Positions 25,904 to 34,976 of a stretch of 64,000 bases of DNA are shown here, one piece after another. The notes beneath the pieces were generated by a model. The model saw only the letters and a list, made by a program, of their open reading frames with translations, was not told where the DNA came from and did not search any database. The translations under genes and the position numbers were made by a program. The number at the start of each line of letters is the position of its first letter. Within the stretch, counting starts at the first letter, position 1. Source of the stretch: JAJPKK01 sp963781195 (lineage in GTDB: Bacteria; Pseudomonadota; Alphaproteobacteria; Rhizobiales; Xanthobacteraceae); assembly GCA_963781195.1 (NCBI GenBank), contig CAWAEZ010000002.1, positions 1 through 64,000 on the forward strand. The letters are read 5' to 3'.

Positions 25904-26194
25904 GCAAAACTCCGGTACGCAGCATGGCATTTGATAACCATGAACCGCTTTCGGAATTGCTAACGTTTGCCGTCCGTCAGGCCGAAGCGAGCAGGTGCGA
26001 CGAAATCGCGCCCGCGTTGCGGGAAGCGGCCCGGGTTCCGCGGTAGGACCGGGCAAGAATCCGCCTTGACGCGGGCGACGGCTCCTTTGCATGGGGTTGT
26101 TTTGCGAAAAATTCCCGGGCGACGGTTGCGCAGGCGGAGCATGTCCCGGTGCCGCACCCTCATCGGGTGCCCTGTTGAGCGCTCCGCGCCGCCG

Positions 26195-26704
26195 TCACGG
26201 CCTCGGCATCACGTGTCCGCAGGCCTTGCAGGTGCGGAAGGCCTCGCTGTCGAAGAAGCGTGCATAGGCCTTCGACACCGGGTCGCTGCGGTAGTCATGC
26301 ACTTGCGCCGTCTCCTCGTGCAGCGGTGCGTCGCAGCGCGGACAGAACCACAGGAATCGATCGACCTCGCCGGCGCGGCGCTGACGCTCGATCACCAGGA
26401 GATAGGCATCGGGTGGAAACCGGGGTGAATGCGGCGTGCCGGCGGGCGTATAGATGGTCGAGCCTTCGGGGACCACCGCGATCTCTTCCTTGCCGTCCGG
26501 CGTGCGGTAATGCAGGCGCATCTCGCCCTTGATCATCAGCATGACCTCGTCGCTCGGATTGACGTGAAACTCCGAACGGTACTCGCGGCCGCGGGCGACG
26601 AAGGCGAGCGATTCCGGCTCCTGCCACAGCACGCTGACCCGTTCGCCCCGTGCGGCGATTTCGCGGCCGCGCGCGAGGAGGTCGACGATCGGCATCTTGA
26701 ACAT
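26195..26704 (-). CDS. 3-hydroxyanthranilate 3,4-dioxygenase
   Basis: This 169-aa bicupin-like Fe(II) dioxygenase opens the ring of 3-hydroxyanthranilate in the kynurenine route from tryptophan to quinolinate, or in nitrobenzoate breakdown (nbaC-type). Cupin features are EFHVNPSDEVMLMIKGEMRLH, with the metal His and Glu, and GTPHSPRFPPDAYLLVIERQR. The C-terminal rubredoxin-like iron site has CPRC and CKAC, as in bacterial but not animal enzymes. It starts MFKMPIVDLLARG with GAGGA upstream. No kynureninase, 2,3-dioxygenase or quinolinate gene is nearby, so it is isolated here. Confidence 0.9.
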   Translation of the reverse strand: MFKMPIVDLLARGREIAARGERVSVLWQEPESLAFVARGREYRSEFHVNPSDEVMLMIKGEMRLHYRTPDGKEEIAVVPEGSTIYTPAGTPHSPRFPPDAYLLVIERQRRAGEVDRFLWFCPRCDAPLHEETAQVHDYRSDPVSKAYARFFDSEAFRTCKACGHVMPRP

Positions 26705-26799
26705 GGGCTTGTCCTCGTTGCAGCGGGATGTCCGGTCGCCGAAGCGGGCGGTGCCGGACCGCGCCGCCTGCGATTCGAACGCTCCCGGGTGGCAGGCTC

Positions 26800-27642
26800 T
26801 CAATGGCCCGGCAGCACCAGGAATTTCGGCTTGCTGGGCAGCGTCTCCTTCGACACCACCACCGACGGCACCTCGGCGTACTCGATGGCGTATTGCCGGC
26901 TCACCCGTTCGAGGAAGCTCCGCAGCGTGAACGTCGAGAAGAAATGCATCGGGATCATCAGCGGCGCCTTGATCGACTGCACCACCTCGACCATGCCCTC
27001 CATGTCCATGGTGTAGGCGCCGTCGACCGGCACCAGGAGGACATCGATGCGCCCCATCTCGTCGAGCTGCTGCTGGGTCAGCGTGTGATGGAGATGGCCG
27101 AGATGGGCGATGCACAGGTTGCCCATTTCGAACACGAAGATCGAGTTGCCGTTGAATTCGGTGCCGCCGTTCCAATTGCGGATGTTGGTGGAGACGCTGC
27201 GGACCCGCACGTCGCCGAACGAGACGTCGTGGCCGGCCGGCTTGCCGTCGTCGCGCCAGCCGCGGAGCACGAACTTGATGTCCGGATCGGGGCGGTCGGT
27301 GTAGTGGGTCGAATGGGCGTGGTTCATGGTGATGATGTCCGGCAGCACGAGCGGCCGGACGAAGTCGTTATAGTCGGTGGCGATGCGCACGAGTTTCGGG
27401 CTCTCGAGCAGAAACGTCGAATGGCCGCTGTAGGTGATGCGGACCTGTCCGTCGGCGAGTGCGGCGAGGCTGAAACCGGCGGGGATCGCCCGCGGTGGCC
27501 CCGAGGCGACGAGGCCCGGGCAGCTCTCCCGCATCTCCGGCTTGCCGGGGACAGGCGCCTGGGCCTGCAGCGGCGCCAGGAAGAGCCCTATCAGGCCGGC
27601 GGCGAGGCTCAGCCGGCGCGCTACGGCGACAAAGGCGGACAT
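26800..27642 (-). CDS. Exported metallo-beta-lactamase-fold hydrolase
   Basis: This 280-aa protein has a signal peptide (MSAFVAVARRLSLAAGLIGL to about residue 27) and an MBL fold of the UPF0173/YcbL-like type. VRITYSGHSTFLLESPKLVR is the first strand pair, NHAHSTHYTD stands where the HxHxDH metal motif should be, and HLGHLHHTL gives a further histidine cluster. The metal motif reads H-A-H-S-T-H, so the usual aspartate is lost although three histidines remain. The start at 27642 has GGAG 6 nt upstream. The substrate is unknown. The dioxygenase gene follows 95 bp downstream on the same strand. Confidence 0.78.
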   Translation of the reverse strand: MSAFVAVARRLSLAAGLIGLFLAPLQAQAPVPGKPEMRESCPGLVASGPPRAIPAGFSLAALADGQVRITYSGHSTFLLESPKLVRIATDYNDFVRPLVLPDIITMNHAHSTHYTDRPDPDIKFVLRGWRDDGKPAGHDVSFGDVRVRSVSTNIRNWNGGTEFNGNSIFVFEMGNLCIAHLGHLHHTLTQQQLDEMGRIDVLLVPVDGAYTMDMEGMVEVVQSIKAPLMIPMHFFSTFTLRSFLERVSRQYAIEYAEVPSVVVSKETLPSKPKFLVLPGH

Positions 27643-27861
27643 GCGAGGCTCCGTGAGGGTGGTCACCGCAGTGGCGCCACCCGACAGCGCTCCCATCCGA
27701 TCCCGCACGCCGCCCCGACCGAGAGCGAGGCGGCCTGACCTTGTCGGAGTGCCGGGAACACGATGACGGGCCGGACCACGCCGGGCGAGCTTAGCTCAAA
27801 AGCCGGTCGGGAACGCAAGCTTTGTGGGCTTGCGCAGGCACCGTGACGGAACAAGGGAGAG

Positions 27862-27882
27862 CCCCGGCGGCAAAGGCCGGGG
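27862..27882 (-). terminator. Candidate terminator hairpin
   Basis: CCCCGGC and GCCGGGG pair around a 7-nt loop, shortly after the stop of the membrane coiled-coil gene (27908) on the minus strand. The following bases are TCTCCCTTGTT, a weak U-run. Confidence 0.35.
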
Positions 27883-27907
27883 TGGGAGCACGGCGGTGCC
27901 GCGCGGA

Positions 27908-28840
27908 TCAGCGCGACGCGATTAGCCCGCGGCTCGTCACCACGACCCATCGGCCGTCCTGGCGCCGGATCCCCTCGATGCGGCCGAGGCCGGGGACATT
28001 ATCGCCGGGGATGACTTCCAGGATGCCGTTGCGCGGGGATTGGATCATCGCCCCGCCGTTGAAGACGTCGCGCAGAATCCATCCGTCCAAGACCGGAGCC
28101 GGTGCCGGCACTGCGGCGCGCGGCGGCTCCCCCAAGGTCGCGGTACGGTTGCCTGCCGCGGCGGCAGACGCGGCGGAGGGCACCGATCCCGTGGTTTCGG
28201 TCGCGGCGCTGCCTCCTGCCGCAAGGCGGTGGTCGATGCGTTCGAGCGACTCGGTGGTCCGTGCGAGCTTGCTGCCGGTGTCGGCCTGGGCCTTCTCGGC
28301 GCGGTCGAGACGGTCCGCGATCTTGGCGATTTGCGTGCTCGACTGCTTGGCGGAGCCTTCGATGCTGGCCTTCATGGTCGCCAGTTCGTGGTCGATCCGG
28401 CCGAGCGCCGCGGTGTAGGCCATAGGGTCGGTGGCGGGGGCGGCGACCGGCATCGGCCTGAGACGGAGCAGGCCTGCCGTCGCGCCCGATCCGATCGCGG
28501 CGCCGAGCAGCACGGCGATCATGCTGACGGCTGCGGGTGTCAGCGCGAACCGGCGGGATTTGGCTTTCGGCGCGCCCGCCTTCGGCGCATCGCCGGCGGT
28601 GGTCTCTTCGGGGCGCGGGAGCCGCAGCATCAGCGCGGTGCCGCGCATCGCGATCTGCGACGCTTCGGGTTCGCTCGCGCGTGTCGGCACCGGATGATCG
28701 GGCTTTGCCGCCTCGGCAGGCTGTTGTGCCTCTCCGTCCGGCATGATGGAAGGGGACTCGACGTGGGGAAGCGACCCGGCCGGACCTGAACCGTCCCCCG
28801 GAGTCTTGTCGGCGTTGTGATCGCTGTCGAACTCACTCAT
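27908..28840 (-). CDS. Membrane-anchored coiled-coil protein with C-terminal SH3-like part, function unknown
   Basis: This 310-aa protein, of a type common in Rhizobiales, has no assigned role. The first 95 residues are acidic, proline-rich and cytosolic. A membrane segment (about 103-125, AAVSMIAVLLGAAIGSGATA) follows, then a periplasmic helix (about 140-210, IDHELATMKASIEGSAKQ, IADRLDRAEKAQAD). After a Ser/Ala/Pro linker comes a compact end domain with GWILRDVFNGGAMIQSPR and a GDNVPGLGRIE turn. The last part resembles small beta-barrel domains that follow coiled coils in envelope proteins. It starts MSEFDSDHNADKTPG. Confidence 0.72.
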   Translation of the reverse strand: MSEFDSDHNADKTPGDGSGPAGSLPHVESPSIMPDGEAQQPAEAAKPDHPVPTRASEPEASQIAMRGTALMLRLPRPEETTAGDAPKAGAPKAKSRRFALTPAAVSMIAVLLGAAIGSGATAGLLRLRPMPVAAPATDPMAYTAALGRIDHELATMKASIEGSAKQSSTQIAKIADRLDRAEKAQADTGSKLARTTESLERIDHRLAAGGSAATETTGSVPSAASAAAAGNRTATLGEPPRAAVPAPAPVLDGWILRDVFNGGAMIQSPRNGILEVIPGDNVPGLGRIEGIRRQDGRWVVVTSRGLIASR

Positions 28841-29016
28841 CGGCTGCTCCGCAGGCTCCCCCGGCTGCGCACGCTACGCAGGGATGCTTACCAAGCCGTT
28901 ACTTTTTTCCGGATACGAATGAATTTCGTCTGAGCGATCAGGAGGATGCGTTTGGGCGACGCCGGCGTTCCGAAACACCCGGGGGGTGCGTCGCCCTGGG
29001 CGAACCGACGGACGGC

Positions 29017-30018
29017 CTATCCCAGCAGCCCGTGCTCATGGGCGAGCACCTTGAGGGAGGCTTCGGGGCGGGCGCCGATGTGCGAGATGACCTCGGCGGC
29101 CGCGAGCGCACCGAGCTGCGCCGCTTTTTCCCGGCTGGCCCCGCCGGCGAGACCGAACAGGAAGCCGGCGGCGAACAGATCGCCGGCGCCGGTGGTGTCG
29201 ACCACCCGGGACACCGGGAATGCCGGCGCGGCGATGGTATTTGCGCCCTCGATCACGACGCAGCCTTTTTCGCTGCGGGTCACGACGGCAAACCGGGCGT
29301 CGGCCCGCAACGCCGCGAGGGCGGCATCGAAGTCGGCGCTCTGATAGAGGCTGCGCAGCTCGTTCTCGTTGGCGAACAGCAGGTCCACGGTGCCGGACCG
29401 CAGGAGGTCCAGGAACTCGTGGCGCCAACGGTCGACGCAGAAGGCGTCCGACAGCGTCAGCGCCACCAGCCGGTTGGCCTCGTGGGCGATGGTCGCCGCC
29501 TTGATGAAGGCCTGCTTGGCGTGCGGGGGGTCCCACAGATAGCCTTCGAGATAGGTGATCGCCGCGCTCGCCACCGTGACGGGGTCGATGTCGCGCGGAT
29601 GCAGATCCTGGGCGGCGCCGAGAAACGTGTTCATGGTGCGCTCGCCGTCCGGGGTCACCAGGACGTAACAGCGCCCGGTCGAGGGCCCGTCGGCCGCCGG
29701 AGCGGTGTCGAAGGCGACGCCGGAGGCGCGGATGTCATGGGCGAAGGCGGCACCGAGCTGGTCGTCCTTGATCTTGCCGACGAACGCGGCGCGGGCGCCG
29801 AACCCGGCGGCGCCGACGATGGTGTTGGCGGCGGAACCGCCGGAGATTTCCACCGCCGGTCCCATCGCGTCGTAGATCTGGGCGGCACGCGCCTCGTCGA
29901 TCAGCGACATCGTGCCCTTGCGCATGTCATGGGTCGAGAGAAAGCCGTCATCGGCACGGGTGATGACATCGACAATGGCGTTGCCGAGGCCGAGAACGTC
30001 ATAGCGGGCGGCGGTCAT
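29017..30018 (-). CDS. PfkB-family kinase, adenosine-kinase-like
   Basis: This 333-aa ribokinase-fold kinase has GLGNAIVDVI at the N-terminus, GGSAANTIVGAAGFG as the substrate/lid region, and DTTGAGDLFAAGFLFGL as the PfkB signature 2 with the catalytic aspartate. In alphaproteobacteria, proteins of this length and with this N-terminus are usually annotated adenosine kinase. Related sugar kinases cannot be excluded. It is divergent from murJ, with 167 bp between them. Confidence 0.88.
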   Translation of the reverse strand: MTAARYDVLGLGNAIVDVITRADDGFLSTHDMRKGTMSLIDEARAAQIYDAMGPAVEISGGSAANTIVGAAGFGARAAFVGKIKDDQLGAAFAHDIRASGVAFDTAPAADGPSTGRCYVLVTPDGERTMNTFLGAAQDLHPRDIDPVTVASAAITYLEGYLWDPPHAKQAFIKAATIAHEANRLVALTLSDAFCVDRWRHEFLDLLRSGTVDLLFANENELRSLYQSADFDAALAALRADARFAVVTRSEKGCVVIEGANTIAAPAFPVSRVVDTTGAGDLFAAGFLFGLAGGASREKAAQLGALAAAEVISHIGARPEASLKVLAHEHGLLG

Positions 30019-30185
30019 GGTTGTGTTTCACGGCTGAAGGAAAAAGGTGGCGCACTATAGCGACCACCCCTGCGCTTGCAACGCTGCAATGCCGGGTCGG
30101 GGCACCTCCCTCGCCACATGGGTGCGATAGCTGATCCGGAAGTCGGTGCCGCGTTGATGCTACCCTGCGACCCGGAGGCTGCCGA

Positions 30186-31748
30186 ATGTCCCTTGCGCGC
30201 GATGTCACCACCGTCGGTGCCGCGACCCTGACGTCCCGCCTGCTCGGGTTTCTGCGCGATGCAGGGGTCGCCGCGATCCTCGGCGCCGACGTCCTCTCGG
30301 ACGCCTACTTCGCCGCGTTGCAGATCCCCAATTTGTTCCGGCGGCTGCTGGCCGAGGGCGCGCTCAACTCCGCCTTCGTGCCGATGTGGATCCGGATCCG
30401 CGAGGAGAGCGGGCCCGAGGGCACCCGCGCATTCGGCGAGCAGGCGCTGGGCGCGATGGCGCGCGCGCTCGGCCTCCTGGCCCTGCTCTGTCTGGTCGGT
30501 GCTCCGCTCGTCGTCCACGTCATCGCGCCGGGGTTTGCCGGCTCCGGCGAACGGTTTCCGCTCGCCGTCACGTTCGTTCGCCTCTCGGTGCCCTATGTCG
30601 CGCTGTCGGGCATCGTGGCCGTCGCGGCTTCCGCGCTCAACGCCCAGGGCCGGGTCGCCGCCGCGGCGTTCGGCCTCGTGGTGTTCAACGGCGTGCTCCT
30701 CGCCGCGGTATTGGTGCTGCTCGCTCTGGGCGTCGAGGCGTCGCCGGCGGCGGCCGGCGTGTTGTCCGCCACCGTGGTCGCGGCCGGCGCCGCGCAGCTG
30801 CTGTGTGTCGGCTTCGCCTGGATGCGGACCGCCGAACGACCGCGGCGGCTCTCGTTCGCGACCTCGCCGGCGGTGCGTCGCTTCCTGGTCCAGGCGCTTC
30901 CCGGCGTGCTCGCCGGAGGGATTCCCCAGCTGAAATTGATGGCCGGCGCGATGGTGGCGTCATCGTCCCAGGCGGCGGTGTCGTGGCTCTACTACGCCAA
31001 TCGCCTTTACGAGCTGCCGCTCGGCGTCATTTCGATCGCGATCTCCTCGGTGATGGTGCCGGCCATCGCGGCGAGCCTGCGCAGCGGCGATCGCACCGAC
31101 GGCGCCGCGGCGCAGTCGCGCGCGCTCGAGCTCGCGCTCGCGCTCGCGTTGCCGGCGGCAACGGGATTCGCCGTGCTGTCGCAAGCGATCGCCGGCGGCC
31201 TGTTCCAGCGCGGCGCGTTTGGTCCGCACGACACCGCCATGGTGGCGGCGGCACTCGCCGCCATCTCGGCGGGCCTGCCGGGACATTCGCTGGAGAAAGT
31301 GTTCGGTGCGGTGTCGTTCGCCCATGAGGACACCCGCACGCCGATGTATGCGGCGCTGTGCGGGCTCGCGACCGCGGTCGCCGGCTCGCTGCTGCTGTTT
31401 CCGCACTACGGCCATGTCGGGATTGCGGCCGCGATCGGGCTGTCCGGATGGGTCGGCGCGAGCCTTCTCGCGGTCGTCCTGTGGCGCCGCGGCTGGCTGC
31501 GCATCGAGCCCGCGGCGCTGCGGCGGATTCCGCGGATCGTCCTCGCCACCGCGATCATGGGCGCGGTCATCGCCGGCAGCGACGCGGTGCTGACGACGAC
31601 CTTCGGCCTTTCCGGCTCGTCGCTCGGCCGCATCGTGTCGCTGCTCGGCCTCGTCGCCGCAGGTCTTGCGATCTATCTCGGCGCGCTGCAGGCCTTTCAT
31701 GTGGCTTCCCTGCGGACCCTTCTCGCGGCCATCCGCCAGCGCTTCTAG
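30186..31748 (+). CDS. murJ: Lipid II flippase MurJ
   Basis: MurJ moves lipid II across the inner membrane for peptidoglycan synthesis. The 520-aa protein belongs to the MOP superfamily, with about 14 membrane segments. Family features are TLTSRLLGFLRDAGVAAILGA with the conserved arginines at the entrance, AALQIPNLFRRLLAEGALNSAFVP and WLYYANRLYELPLGVISIAI. ATGs downstream are less favourable than MSLARDVTTVGAAT. trpS follows 65 bp downstream, so the two genes may share a transcript. Confidence 0.96.
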   Translation: MSLARDVTTVGAATLTSRLLGFLRDAGVAAILGADVLSDAYFAALQIPNLFRRLLAEGALNSAFVPMWIRIREESGPEGTRAFGEQALGAMARALGLLALLCLVGAPLVVHVIAPGFAGSGERFPLAVTFVRLSVPYVALSGIVAVAASALNAQGRVAAAAFGLVVFNGVLLAAVLVLLALGVEASPAAAGVLSATVVAAGAAQLLCVGFAWMRTAERPRRLSFATSPAVRRFLVQALPGVLAGGIPQLKLMAGAMVASSSQAAVSWLYYANRLYELPLGVISIAISSVMVPAIAASLRSGDRTDGAAAQSRALELALALALPAATGFAVLSQAIAGGLFQRGAFGPHDTAMVAAALAAISAGLPGHSLEKVFGAVSFAHEDTRTPMYAALCGLATAVAGSLLLFPHYGHVGIAAAIGLSGWVGASLLAVVLWRRGWLRIEPAALRRIPRIVLATAIMGAVIAGSDAVLTTTFGLSGSSLGRIVSLLGLVAAGLAIYLGALQAFHVASLRTLLAAIRQRF

Positions 31749-31813
31749 AGCCGCCCCTTGCCTGCGGCGGCCGGGGATGGCATGGACCGCACCGATCGAA
31801 GGAGAGCGAAGCG

Positions 31814-32854
31814 ATGGCGTTCAAGGAACTGGTGTTTTCCGGGGTCCAGCCGACCGGCAATCTGCATCTCGGCAACTACCTCGGCGCCATCGTGAAGTTC
31901 GTCGCCCTGCAGGCGCGCTACGAGTGCATCTATTGCGTGGTCGACCTGCACGCGATCACGGTGTGGCAGGACCCGGCGGAGCTCAAGCGCAACATCCGCG
32001 AGGTCACCGCGGCGTTCATCGCCTGCGGCATCGATCCGAAGCAGCAGATCGTGTTCAACCAGAGCCAGGTCGCCGAGCACGCCGAGCTCGCCTGGGTCTT
32101 CAATTGCGTGGCGCGGCTCGGCTGGCTCAACCGCATGACCCAGTTCAAGGAGAAGGCCGGCAAGGACCGCGAGAACGCCTCGATCGGGCTCTACGCCTAT
32201 CCGACCCTGATGGCGGCGGACATCCTGGTCTATCGCGCCACCCACGTGCCGGTCGGCGAGGACCAGAAGCAGCATCTCGAGCTCGCGCGCGACATCGCGC
32301 AGAAGTTCAACAACGACTTCGCGGCGTCGATCTCCGCCTGCGGATTCGGCGATGCCTTCTTCCCGCAGCCGGAGCCGCTGATCCAGGGGCCGGCGACGCG
32401 GGTGATGTCGCTGCGCGACGGCACCAAGAAAATGTCGAAGTCGGACCCGTCCGACAATTCGCGCATCAACCTCTCCGACGATGCCGATGCCATCGCCCAG
32501 AAGGTCCGCAAGGCCAAGACCGATCCCGAGCCGCTGCCGAGCGAGGAAAAGGGCCTGGAGAGCCGCCCCGAGGCCGACAATCTGGTCGGCATCTACGCCG
32601 CGCTCGCCGATACGCCGAAAAGCGCGGTGCTCACGCAGTTCGGCGGCGGCCAGTTCTCGACCTTCAAGATGGCGCTGGTCGATCTCGCGGTGGCGAAGCT
32701 CGGGCCGATCGGCGCGGAGATGAAGCGCCTCGTCGCCGACACCGCCTACATCGATTCCGTGCTCGCCGACGGGTCGGCGCGTGCCCAGAAGCTCGCGGCG
32801 GAGACGATGAAGCCGGTCAAGGACATCGTCGGGTTCATCCGCCGGCCGTGCTGA
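31814..32854 (+). CDS. trpS: Tryptophan--tRNA ligase
   Basis: This class I synthetase charges tRNA-Trp. It has 346 aa and starts MAFKELVFSGVQPTGNLHLG, with the HIGH-like motif as NLHLGNYLGA and the KMSKS motif as KKMSKSDPSD. GGAGAGCGAAGCG precedes the ATG as the ribosome binding site. The middle part has HAITVWQDPAELKRNIREV and FEFNQSQV-like tryptophan-pocket residues. All catalytic parts are intact. It is preceded by murJ and followed by a universal stress protein gene. Confidence 0.97.
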   Translation: MAFKELVFSGVQPTGNLHLGNYLGAIVKFVALQARYECIYCVVDLHAITVWQDPAELKRNIREVTAAFIACGIDPKQQIVFNQSQVAEHAELAWVFNCVARLGWLNRMTQFKEKAGKDRENASIGLYAYPTLMAADILVYRATHVPVGEDQKQHLELARDIAQKFNNDFAASISACGFGDAFFPQPEPLIQGPATRVMSLRDGTKKMSKSDPSDNSRINLSDDADAIAQKVRKAKTDPEPLPSEEKGLESRPEADNLVGIYAALADTPKSAVLTQFGGGQFSTFKMALVDLAVAKLGPIGAEMKRLVADTAYIDSVLADGSARAQKLAAETMKPVKDIVGFIRRPC

Positions 32855-32972
32855 CCCCACTCCCTGTGCAGCGCCGTGGTTTCGCTTGTGCTGCAGCGCG
32901 AAGCCGTGGCACGATCCCGATCCGAGATGCAGCGTTCAGCGATCGGTGCCGTTCGCGGCGCCGGGGGGCGAG

Positions 32973-33467
32973 ATGAGCCGTAAGCGCCGCAGCTACGAGG
33001 CCGGCCACAAGCCGAAGTTCCTCGTCGTCATCGACGACACGCCGGAATGCGACCGTGCGGTCTATTTCGCGAGCCGCCGTGCCGCCCGGGTCGCCGTCAC
33101 CGTGGTCATGCTGCGGGTGATCGAGACCACCGACCACAGCCAGCAGTGGCTCGGCGTCGCCGACATCATGCGCGCCGAGGCGCGCGAAGAGGCCAACGCC
33201 ATGCTGGCCAAGGTCGCGGCGCGCTGCAACGGCATCGCCGGCATCACCCCGGAATGCGTGATCCGCGAGGGCGACACTACCGCGGAAATTCTCGGGCTGA
33301 TCGAGGAGGATGAGGACATCGCCGTGCTCGTGCTCGCCGCCGCCGCCGACAGCGAGGGGCCCGGGCCGCTGGTGGGAAACCTCGCCAAGACCGCCGGCTC
33401 GTTTCCGATTCCGGTGGCGATCGTGCCCGGGCATCTCGGAGACGATGACCTCGACGCCATGAGCTAG
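32973..33467 (+). CDS. Universal stress protein (UspA) family protein
   Basis: This 164-aa single USP domain starts with a basic N-terminal stretch, MSRKRRSYEAGHKPKFLVVIDD, then the first strand with DDTPECDRAVYFASRRAA. The C-terminus has AVLVLAAAADSEGPGPLVGN and FPIPVAIVPGHLG. The ATP-binding G-x2-G-x9-G-S/T pattern is not well kept, so it may belong to the non-ATP-binding type. It lies 118 bp after trpS; frequent pairing with trpS in Rhizobiales suggests co-expression rather than a shared function. Confidence 0.88.
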   Translation: MSRKRRSYEAGHKPKFLVVIDDTPECDRAVYFASRRAARVAVTVVMLRVIETTDHSQQWLGVADIMRAEAREEANAMLAKVAARCNGIAGITPECVIREGDTTAEILGLIEEDEDIAVLVLAAAADSEGPGPLVGNLAKTAGSFPIPVAIVPGHLGDDDLDAMS

Positions 33468-33778
33468 GGCCGCGAGGCGTTCCCCGATCGCCCGCGCACA
33501 ATGGGTGTCATTGCCGGTCGAGCGGACGGTCAAGCCGGGCGATGACAGATAACGGGTGGGACAGCTCGGCGATGAGCGTTGGCTTACTCCGACTGCTCCC
33601 ATTACCTTTCCGGCGCGCCGGAACGTGGTGTAGGGTGTGCCAGAGCCGCCTTGGGACGTGCCGAAGATCCCCGATTGTCCAATGGCGGCGTTGGTGCCGG
33701 CGGCCGGCGCGACCTGTCGAAATCTCGTGACTCGCGAGCCGGTGCTCCTCGCCCGTCTCCCGCCGCCGGATCACACCG
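33468..33778 (+). other. 311-bp gap before the Bug receptor cluster
   Basis: No gene is seen. The gap contains a palindromic extragenic element (33507-33546, GTCATTGCCGGTC ... AAGCCGGGCGATGAC) that can fold and may terminate the universal stress protein transcript. The promoter of the first receptor gene must lie after it, but no clear boxes are visible. Confidence 0.5.
33507..33546. repeat. Palindromic extragenic element (GTCATTGCCGG...CCGGGCGATGAC)
   Basis: Ends are inverted copies of GTCATYGCCCGG. A close relative lies at 43545-43571 (GATTGCCGGGTCAAGCC...), and the ends of the element at 23022-23115 are also similar, so at least three members of one family occur in the window. Confidence 0.6.
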
Positions 33779-34795
33779 ATGGAATTCTCCCGCCGCCGAT
33801 CGTTCCGTCTCTCCGCGGCTCTCGCGGCGCTTGTCGTCTTTGCGGCGATGGCGGCTCTTGCCGGCGCGCCGCGTACGGCGCGCGCGCAGAGCTATCCGGC
33901 GCGGCCGATCACCATGATCGTGCCGTTTCCCGCCGGTGGCGCAACCGACACCCTCGCGCGCTTTCTCGGCGAACAGCTGCGGGCGCGACTGGGTCAGCCT
34001 GTCGTCATCGAAAATGTCACCGGCGCGGCCGGCAGCATCGCCGTCGGACGGGCGGCGCGTGCGCCCAATGACGGGTACACGCTGAGCATCGGCACCTTGA
34101 CGACCCATGCCCTGATCGGCGGCCTGTATCCCCTGCCGTTCGATCTCGTCGCGGATTTCGAGCCGATCGCGCAGATCGCCTCCGAGCCGCTGCTGATCGT
34201 CGGCCGCAAGAGCCTTCCGGCCATAGACCTCAGGGATCTGATCGCCTGGTTGAAGGCCAATCCGGACACCGCCTCGGTCGGGATTGCCGGCGTCGGCGCC
34301 GCCGGGCACCTCACCGGCATCTCGTTCCAGCGCGAGACCGGCACGCGCTTCCATTTCGTGCCCTACCGCGGCAACGCGCCGGGTGCCCAGGACCTGGTGG
34401 CCGGACAGATCGACCTCATGATCGAGCCGTCGTCGAACTTTCAGACCCTGGTGCGCGCGGGCAGCATCAAGGCGTATGCGGTCACCTCGGCGTCCCGGTT
34501 CGCCGCGGCGCCGGATATCCCGACGGCGGAGGAAGCCGGCCTGCCGGGCTTCCACTCCTCGCTGTGGTACGGGCTGTGGGCGCCCAAGGGCACGCTGGAG
34601 CCGATCGTCGAAAGGCTCAACGCCGCCGTCGTCGATGTGCTGGCCGATCCCGCGGTGAGGCAACGGCTGACCGAGATGGGTCTCGAGATTCCGCCGCGCG
34701 ATCAGCAGACGCCGCAAGCCCTCCTCGCCCTGCAGCGCGCCGACATCGCGAAATGGTGGCCGATCATCAAGGCCGCCAACATCAGGGGGGAATGA
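33779..34795 (+). CDS. Bug/TctC family periplasmic receptor, copy 1
   Basis: This 338-aa tripartite tricarboxylate transporter (TTT) receptor captures a small acid in the periplasm for a TctAB-type permease or a sensory partner. The N-terminus has an arginine-rich signal (MEFSRRRSFRLSAALAALVV to about residue 37), then YPARPITMIVPFPAGGATDT, the strand-loop that holds the ligand carboxylate in this family. NVTGAAGSIAVGRAARAPNDGYT and RFHFVPYRGNAPGAQDLVAGQID follow in the expected order. It is the first of four tandem paralogues, with no tctA or tctB gene in the window. Confidence 0.93.
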   Translation: MEFSRRRSFRLSAALAALVVFAAMAALAGAPRTARAQSYPARPITMIVPFPAGGATDTLARFLGEQLRARLGQPVVIENVTGAAGSIAVGRAARAPNDGYTLSIGTLTTHALIGGLYPLPFDLVADFEPIAQIASEPLLIVGRKSLPAIDLRDLIAWLKANPDTASVGIAGVGAAGHLTGISFQRETGTRFHFVPYRGNAPGAQDLVAGQIDLMIEPSSNFQTLVRAGSIKAYAVTSASRFAAAPDIPTAEEAGLPGFHSSLWYGLWAPKGTLEPIVERLNAAVVDVLADPAVRQRLTEMGLEIPPRDQQTPQALLALQRADIAKWWPIIKAANIRGE

Positions 34796-34818
34796 CGGCG
34801 CGGTTTGTTCATCCAAGC

Positions 34819-34866
34819 GTGTGCTTCTTCACCCGAGAGTGTGCTTCACCCGAGAGCGCGCTTCGT
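34819..34866. repeat. Direct repeats of TGTGCTTCACCCGAGAG type
   Basis: Two units (34819-34838 and 34839-34855) differ by a 3-bp insertion, and a third partial unit follows. They lie in the gap between receptor copies 1 and 2. Confidence 0.7.
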
Positions 34867-34976
34867 GCAGGCTTCGCCCGATTGGCACGATTCACGCAAG
34901 CCATGCCTGATCCGCGCGTCACGGGCGGTGACCGCCTGGGCAGGCGCGCGACGTAGAGGCTGAACGAGAGGGAACC

